Positions 6,087 through 10,528 of a stretch of 10,528 bases of DNA are shown here, piece by piece; the first letter of the stretch is position 1; every line of letters starts with the position of its first letter. The translations under genes were made by a program, and so were the position numbers. The notes below the pieces were generated by a model. It had not been told where the DNA came from. It saw only the letters and a program-made list of their open reading frames with translations, and made no database searches. This DNA is from L227-5C sp038209275 (lineage in GTDB: Bacteria; Chloroflexota; Chloroflexia; Chloroheliales; Chloroheliaceae), in NCBI GenBank assembly GCA_038209275.1, contig JBBQXW010000260.1, positions 1 to 10,528 on the forward strand, read 5' to 3'.

Positions 6087-8774
6087 ATGTCCATGCCAGG
6101 TGGCAACGGAAACGGAAACGGAAACGGAAGCAGGAATAATCTCAACGGGAACGGCAACGGGCCGCTTATGCCGCCGCGTCCGCCCGGTTCGGGGCGACGG
6201 GCCAACCCTTACGGTTTTTATACCCGGCGGCGGATGGCTCCCTGGATGTTGCGGGCCGGTGTTAACCATCCCAAAAAGAAAAATATCGGGCTGATGCTGA
6301 TACCGCTATATGCCCTGGTCGCGGCAATTATTGCTACCGTTGTAATTTCGTCGGGGGCGGTTACGCTGCCGTTTGTGGTAGGGGCGGGGACGTACCAGTA
6401 TTATTACAACCGGGTTGAGATAGGCAAAGAATATACCCTCAGTTTTGAGACTACTCGCATTTATGACCGCAACGGCACGCTGCTCTATGAGAAGCAACCA
6501 GATGAAGGTGTGCGCGAATATTTGCAGCTTAAGGATATACCGAAATCGCTGATTGATGCCACGCTTTCGGCGGAAGACCCAACTTTCTTCGATAACCAGG
6601 GGGTTGACCCCAACGCCGTGATGCGGGCGGTTTACATCAACTTGAGCGGTAAGGGTAGTTCCGGCGCGAGTACCATTACTCAGCAGGTCGCCCGGTTGCT
6701 TTATCTGCCGCCGGAAGAACGCAGCACTATCAGCTTTGACCGCAAGATTAACGAAATGTTTTTGGCAATCAAGCTGACCGAAAAATTTAGCAAGCAAGAA
6801 ATTCTCGAAAAATACCTCAATACGATTTATTACGGCAATCTGGCTTATGGTATTCAGGCAGCGGCGAAGGGTTATTTTGGCAAGGATGCCAAAGATTTGA
6901 CGGTAGCCGAAGCGTCTATGCTGGCCGGTTTGCCGCAAGCGCCCAGCGCCTACGACCCAACCGTAGATGACCAGCATTATGACCTGGCTAAACGTCGCCA
7001 GAAGCGCGTGCTGGAACTAATGATTCAAAACAGCAAACTCAGTCCGGGCGATGCCGACGAAGCTTATCGCTATGACATAAAAGCCCATCTGAACGACCAG
7101 CGCCGCCGAGATAGCAAAATGCTTGCGCCGCACTTTGTCAATTATGTGTTGCTTCAGCTTGACGGTACGCTCAACAATCGTCAGTTAGCCGACGCTGGTT
7201 TGAACCTGTCGCCGGATGAGTGGAACCGGGGCGGCTACGATATTTATACTACGCTCGACCTGAATATGCTGAACAAAGCCCAGGAAATTGTGACTAAAAG
7301 CGTGGACGACCTGAAAAAGCAAAAAGCCACCAATGCCGCGCTTGTCTCGCTCCGGCCCAATACCGGCGAAATTCTAGCAATGGTTGGCAGCGTAGATTTT
7401 AATAATAAAGCGATTGGCGGACAGTTTAATAGCTCGATTGCCTTGCGCCAGCCCGGTTCGGCCCTCAAGCCGATTACTTACGCTACCACCATGGAAAAAG
7501 GCTGGAGCGCTGCCACTATATTGGCTGACGTTAAAACCTCGTTTCCTAGCGGTGGGCGCGAACCTTACGTGCCATTGAATTTTGATGGCAAAGAGCATGG
7601 CCCGGTAACAATTCGGAACGCGCTAGGTTCTTCGCTTAATATTCCGGCGGTGAAAGCACTGCAATATGCCGGGGTGCAGACCGTTATGGACAAGGCGAAA
7701 GACATGGGCATCAACTTCCAGTTTCCCGCCGAACGCTACGGTTTGACCCTGACGCTGGGCGGCGGCGAGGTACGGTTGCTCGATTTGACCAACGCTTACG
7801 CCGTTTTTGATAATTTGGGGCGCAAGGTCGAGCCGATTGCTTTTCTGAAAATCGAAAAACGCGGCACCAAGCTTTACCAGTTCGACCCAACCAAGCTCAG
7901 TGCCAAACAAGTGCTTTCTCCTGAAACAGCTTATATTATCACCAATATTTTGAGCGATAACAAAGCTCGCTTGCTGGCCTTCGCCACCAATAATCCGTTA
8001 GTTTTAGACCGCCCGGCAGCCGCCAAAACTGGCACGACCAACGATTTTAAGGATAGCTGGACGGTTGGCTATACCCCCGATTTGGTGACAGGGGTTTGGG
8101 TCGGGAATAACGATAACAAATCTATGGATGGCGTAGCTGGTTCGATTGGTGGCGGGGTAGTCTGGCACAATTTTATGACCGAAGTTTATAAAGACCCAAC
8201 TCTGCTCAAGACGGTGCAGGTAGATAATAAACCGCTTCGGCTTGAATTTGAACGCCCTTCGACGGTGGTTGATGTCGAGATTTGCGCTGATAGCGGAATG
8301 TTGCCCGGCCCGTATTGTCCTGCCACCCGCAAAGAACTCTTTGCCAAAGATAAAGTGCCAACCCAGCGCGATAACTGGCACGTTTCGGTACGGGTGGGCA
8401 AAGATGCCAACGGCCCGTGTGTAGCCGGGCCAGATTATCCGTCGGATGCGGCAACTACCCAGGTCTTTACGGTATATCCGCAAGAGTTGGCGCGCTTCAA
8501 CAAAGGTGGCCCGCCGCCGACTCAACCCTGCGGCCCTTACGTACCGCCTACGCCAACGCCTGCGCCCACAATTGACCCTGGTACGGCCTGGCCCGGTGTA
8601 ACGGTAATCGCACCCCCGCCGCCGCCATCCACGCCCGACGACGCTGCTGCCCCGCCGCCAACGCCCCGGCCCACTCCGACTGCTGCCAACCTCGGCCCAC
8701 AACCGACCAAAGGACAAGGGCCGCAGCCACCCCCTCCTATAACGTTGCCGCCGTTCCCGACCATCAAACCTTAA
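6087..8774 (+). CDS. Class A penicillin-binding protein (transglycosylase/transpeptidase)
   Basis: Bifunctional peptidoglycan synthase (895 aa) anchored in the inner membrane: it polymerises lipid II glycan strands and cross-links the stem peptides. GAGAGG (6073-6078) lies 8 nt before the ATG. The N-terminus is a Gly/Asn-rich cytoplasmic stretch (residues 5-25), then a basic region (RRR, KKK), then a membrane helix near 67-90. The GT51 domain shows SAEDPTFFDNQGVDP (catalytic Glu 163), GASTITQQVARLLYL, and EILEKYLNTIYYGNLAYGIQ. The transpeptidase domain has SALK (nucleophile Ser 458, Lys 461), SLN (516-518) and KTGT (from Lys 647). Beyond it, a segment with four Cys (EICADSGMLPGPYC and two more) leads to a Pro/Thr-rich tail of about 90 residues, ending TIKP, likely exposed in the envelope. 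All catalytic motifs are intact. It appears to be a single-gene unit with its own terminator. Confidence 0.97.
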   Translation: MSMPGGNGNGNGNGSRNNLNGNGNGPLMPPRPPGSGRRANPYGFYTRRRMAPWMLRAGVNHPKKKNIGLMLIPLYALVAAIIATVVISSGAVTLPFVVGAGTYQYYYNRVEIGKEYTLSFETTRIYDRNGTLLYEKQPDEGVREYLQLKDIPKSLIDATLSAEDPTFFDNQGVDPNAVMRAVYINLSGKGSSGASTITQQVARLLYLPPEERSTISFDRKINEMFLAIKLTEKFSKQEILEKYLNTIYYGNLAYGIQAAAKGYFGKDAKDLTVAEASMLAGLPQAPSAYDPTVDDQHYDLAKRRQKRVLELMIQNSKLSPGDADEAYRYDIKAHLNDQRRRDSKMLAPHFVNYVLLQLDGTLNNRQLADAGLNLSPDEWNRGGYDIYTTLDLNMLNKAQEIVTKSVDDLKKQKATNAALVSLRPNTGEILAMVGSVDFNNKAIGGQFNSSIALRQPGSALKPITYATTMEKGWSAATILADVKTSFPSGGREPYVPLNFDGKEHGPVTIRNALGSSLNIPAVKALQYAGVQTVMDKAKDMGINFQFPAERYGLTLTLGGGEVRLLDLTNAYAVFDNLGRKVEPIAFLKIEKRGTKLYQFDPTKLSAKQVLSPETAYIITNILSDNKARLLAFATNNPLVLDRPAAAKTGTTNDFKDSWTVGYTPDLVTGVWVGNNDNKSMDGVAGSIGGGVVWHNFMTEVYKDPTLLKTVQVDNKPLRLEFERPSTVVDVEICADSGMLPGPYCPATRKELFAKDKVPTQRDNWHVSVRVGKDANGPCVAGPDYPSDAATTQVFTVYPQELARFNKGGPPPTQPCGPYVPPTPTPAPTIDPGTAWPGVTVIAPPPPPSTPDDAAAPPPTPRPTPTAANLGPQPTKGQGPQPPPPITLPPFPTIKP
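6102..6131 (+). repeat. Hexamer repeat encoding (Gly-Asn)n
   Basis: GGCAAC, three GGAAAC units and GGAAGC run in frame and encode the Gly-Asn repeats of the PBP N-terminus. A shorter set (GGGAACGGCAACGGG) follows about 20 bp later. Copy number could vary without a frameshift because the unit is two codons. Confidence 0.85.
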
Positions 8775-8778
8775 AAAA

Positions 8779-8836
8779 TTAAAAAGTATCGTTTTTGGAA
8801 ATTTTTGCAAAAATTTCCAAAAACGATACTTTTTAA
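8779..8836. terminator. Bidirectional terminator, 28-bp perfect stem
   Basis: The arms 8779-8806 and 8809-8836 are perfectly complementary around GC, with A- and T-tracts at both ends (AAAAAG...CTTTTT). It lies 4 bp after the PBP stop and 30 bp from the stop of the convergent alditol oxidase gene, so it can serve both. The stem is AT-rich apart from GTATCG and GG/CC pairs. Confidence 0.92.
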
Positions 8837-8866
8837 GGCGTTGTAAGTCCAATACTATTCGATATT

Positions 8867-10138
8867 CTACCCAAAGATATAGGTATCCAAAAAGGCATTG
8901 CGGAATTTGCCTTGCGGGTCAAACGAAGTTAGCAGGTGTTGAAAATCGGTCAGTTTTTGATAGTGCGCCTGGATTTGGCTTGCACTCATGGTAAACAGCT
9001 TGCCCCAATGCGGTACAGCTTGCAGGGGACTGAGTTGGGCTTCGATTAAAGGGAGTAACTGCCTGACCGCTTCCCAGTTCTTTTTCCAGGTAAAATGAAT
9101 TGTAACCTGGGCCTGCTGATAAGCCGGACTCATCCACAAATTGTCCGCCGCAATAGTACGTATTTCGCATATTTGCAGTAGCGGGGCTATCTGTTCGCGT
9201 AGACCAGCGATTATTCGTATGGCAGTGGTAGCATACTGGCGCGGTATCCAATATTCGGTTTGCAACTCCTCGCCACTGCTGGGAGTGAAATCCATACGGA
9301 AATGCGGCAAGCGCTCGTACCAGGGGCCGCTAATGCCCAACTGCGGAGTGCAGGGGACGGCTGACAGACTGCCGATGGGGTGGAGTTGAGTGGTTGCCAG
9401 AGTTGCTCCAAATAATTCGGGCCTTAACTCAAAAATTTCGCCTTCGACTACCCGATGCTTTACCCAGACCTGTTGCAGCTGTTCGTTATGCCAATCGGTA
9501 AATAGACTGACACTGTAGTCGCTCGATACTATCTCCTCGAAATGCTCTTCCAACTGTACCAGGGGTAGGTTTTCGTATACATCCTGACGCATCTCAAAAT
9601 TCGGCCCAAGCGCAAGGGTAACTTTCGTTACTACGCCCAAGCCGCCTAATCCGACCACCGCGCCGAAAAATTGCTCTTTGTCCTGGTCGCGAGATAAGAC
9701 GATTACTGCACCATCGGCGGTGACTAACTCCATGCCGACAACTGCCGTCGCCAGGTTGCCGTTCAGGTCGCCGGAGCCATGAGTGGCAGTAGCACAGGCA
9801 CCCGCGACTGAAATATGGGGCAAGGAGGCCAGATTATGCAAGGCATAGCCTTCGCGGTAGATTTGCTGGCAAAATTGACCATACTTGACTCCGCCACCAA
9901 CTGTGACAGTATGACGCTCCCGGTCTATCACCAGCTCGTTATTAGAATCAAGCTGGGCCAGGGAGAGCATATCTTCAGGCGAATCGGCGATTTGGTTGAA
10001 AGAATGACCAGAACCTAGCACTCTTAGCTTGCTGGCACTTTTGACCAGTTCCTGCACTTGCTGTAGCGTTTTTGGATAGTGGTAGTGGGCGGCAGTATAG
10101 GTGTAATTGCCTGCCCAGTTGGTGCGTTGTGCAGTCAT
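8867..10138 (-). CDS. Alditol (xylitol-type) oxidase, covalent FAD
   Basis: VAO-family flavoprotein predicted to oxidise sugar alcohols such as xylitol or sorbitol at C1 to the aldose, with O2 as acceptor and H2O2 as product; soluble, with no signal peptide. The protein is 423 aa (Streptomyces AldO is about 418) and resembles AldO along its full length. From M1 at 10138: NWAGNYTYTA near the start, GSGHSFN with His 45 as the histidyl-FAD site, SLPHISVAG with active-site Ser 110, THGSG, then the substrate domain with FTPSSGEELQTEYWIPR, EIRT (Glu 325, Arg 327), IHFTW (His 348, Thr 350) and HWGKLFT (Lys 380). These are the residues known to bind substrate in AldO. An upstream in-frame TTG (10156) is rejected because GAGGA lies between it and the ATG. 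It follows the partial gene at 10153-10528 by 14 bp, so co-transcription is likely. Exact substrate is uncertain. Confidence 0.93.
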   Translation of the reverse strand: MTAQRTNWAGNYTYTAAHYHYPKTLQQVQELVKSASKLRVLGSGHSFNQIADSPEDMLSLAQLDSNNELVIDRERHTVTVGGGVKYGQFCQQIYREGYALHNLASLPHISVAGACATATHGSGDLNGNLATAVVGMELVTADGAVIVLSRDQDKEQFFGAVVGLGGLGVVTKVTLALGPNFEMRQDVYENLPLVQLEEHFEEIVSSDYSVSLFTDWHNEQLQQVWVKHRVVEGEIFELRPELFGATLATTQLHPIGSLSAVPCTPQLGISGPWYERLPHFRMDFTPSSGEELQTEYWIPRQYATTAIRIIAGLREQIAPLLQICEIRTIAADNLWMSPAYQQAQVTIHFTWKKNWEAVRQLLPLIEAQLSPLQAVPHWGKLFTMSASQIQAHYQKLTDFQHLLTSFDPQGKFRNAFLDTYIFG

Positions 10139-10145
10139 TCTTTTA

Positions 10146-10150
10146 TCCTC
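10146..10150 (-). promoter_or_regulatory. Ribosome binding site of the alditol oxidase gene
   Basis: GAGGA on the minus strand is 7 nt before ATG 10138, fixing that start instead of the longer TTG option. Confidence 0.8.
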
Positions 10151-10152
10151 AT

Positions 10153-10528
10153 TCAAACTTTTTTAGTATCGCTCATTGCCTGACAGGTGATGTACGAGAG
10201 GACGGCGGTAGTACGAAACATCTGGCAGACGTGTTGCACTTTGTTCTTGAGTATTTCCTGATGGCGCGGTTTATTGGTCAGACCTCGCTCTATTATTTCA
10301 AATAAAGTCGTGGTGGTGATGGTGTAGGCTTCTTCCCAATCTTTAAGCGCAATACCATCCCGGAAAACTTGCTCCATTGCTGCCTTCACTGCTTCGCCTT
10401 GCATGGGTGCGCCCCCGGCTCGGTGGCAGATGCCCGTGAAATTGCGGATAGCCATTGCTTCAATTTGTGGTTGGGGCAGGCGGGCGAAATAATTGGTCTC
10501 GTGCAACTGACCGAGCTTTTTAATAAAC
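10153..10528 (-). CDS. Unidentified protein, C-terminal 124 residues (5' end off the window)
   Basis: The frame is open to the right edge (first complete codons read FIKKLGQLHETNYFARLPQP), so the gene starts beyond 10528; a TTG at 10506 is not needed as a start. The TGA is at 10155-10153. I do not recognise the family. The visible part is probably mostly helical, with no transmembrane segment and no clear signature; features include NFTGICHRAGGAP, a long charged stretch (EQVFRDGIALKDWEEAY) and three Cys. It lies 14 bp upstream of the alditol oxidase on the same strand with no terminator between, implying one operon, so a role in the same pathway or its regulation is possible but not shown. 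Confidence 0.75.
   Translation of the reverse strand, partial: FIKKLGQLHETNYFARLPQPQIEAMAIRNFTGICHRAGGAPMQGEAVKAAMEQVFRDGIALKDWEEAYTITTTTLFEIIERGLTNKPRHQEILKNKVQHVCQMFRTTAVLSYITCQAMSDTKKV

Noticed and set aside
8004..8852. 282-codon minus-strand open frame
   Set aside because: Antisense to the PBP transpeptidase domain and Pro-rich tail; Arg/Gly-rich low-complexity product typical of a shadow, and it starts in the terminator palindrome.
10139..10156. TTG start extending the alditol oxidase by six residues
   Set aside because: GAGGA lies downstream of it, 7 nt before ATG 10138, and the length from that ATG fits the family.

Overview
The window is bacterial chromosome of moderate GC content with short intergenic spaces and Shine-Dalgarno starts. 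Three features point weakly to a Chloroflexota-like organism: a Thermus-type (type 2) IleRS, a class A PBP with a long Pro/Thr tail, and dispersed GTAGGGG...CCCCTAC repeats. This is inference; no phylogenetic marker settles it.

Layout. (1) Bases 2-2971 (+) are the last 989 codons of ileS; the N-terminus with the HIGH motif lies off the left edge. (2) Bases 2966-3099 form a long imperfect palindrome whose arms are runs of a 7-bp repeat; its edge includes the ileS stop codon. (3) Bases 3110-3949 hold two small convergent genes. One (+) encodes an 82-aa protein with two membrane helices and a Ser/Pro tail; the other (-) encodes a 76-aa highly charged acidic protein. A strong terminator lies between them. 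Each is preceded by a nearly identical sigma-54 (-24/-12) promoter: 17 of 18 bases match and both have the exact TGGCAC-N5-TTGCAT form. This is the most notable signal in the window. (4) Bases 4008-4081 are an inverted-repeat element, followed by a housekeeping-type promoter. (5) Bases 4271-5911 (+) encode a solitary beta-class DNA methyltransferase with a C-terminal Mrr-like nuclease-fold domain. (6) Bases 5921-6041 are two direct copies of another repeat with the same GTAGGGG/CCCCTAC ends. (7) Bases 6087-8774 (+) encode a bifunctional class A penicillin-binding protein. (8) Bases 8779-8836 are a 28-bp-arm palindromic terminator shared with the convergent gene. (9) Bases 10528-8867 (-) are a probable two-gene operon: an unidentified gene truncated by the right edge, then an alditol/xylitol oxidase with the covalent-FAD histidine and known active-site residues in place.

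How it fits together. IleRS, the PBP and the alditol oxidase are ordinary translation, cell-wall and sugar-alcohol functions. The stretch between ileS and the PBP gene (about 2970-6086) is accessory in character: repeats, two orphan small genes that look co-regulated by RpoN, and a DNA-modification enzyme. No tRNA, rRNA, CRISPR array, transposase or integrase was found.
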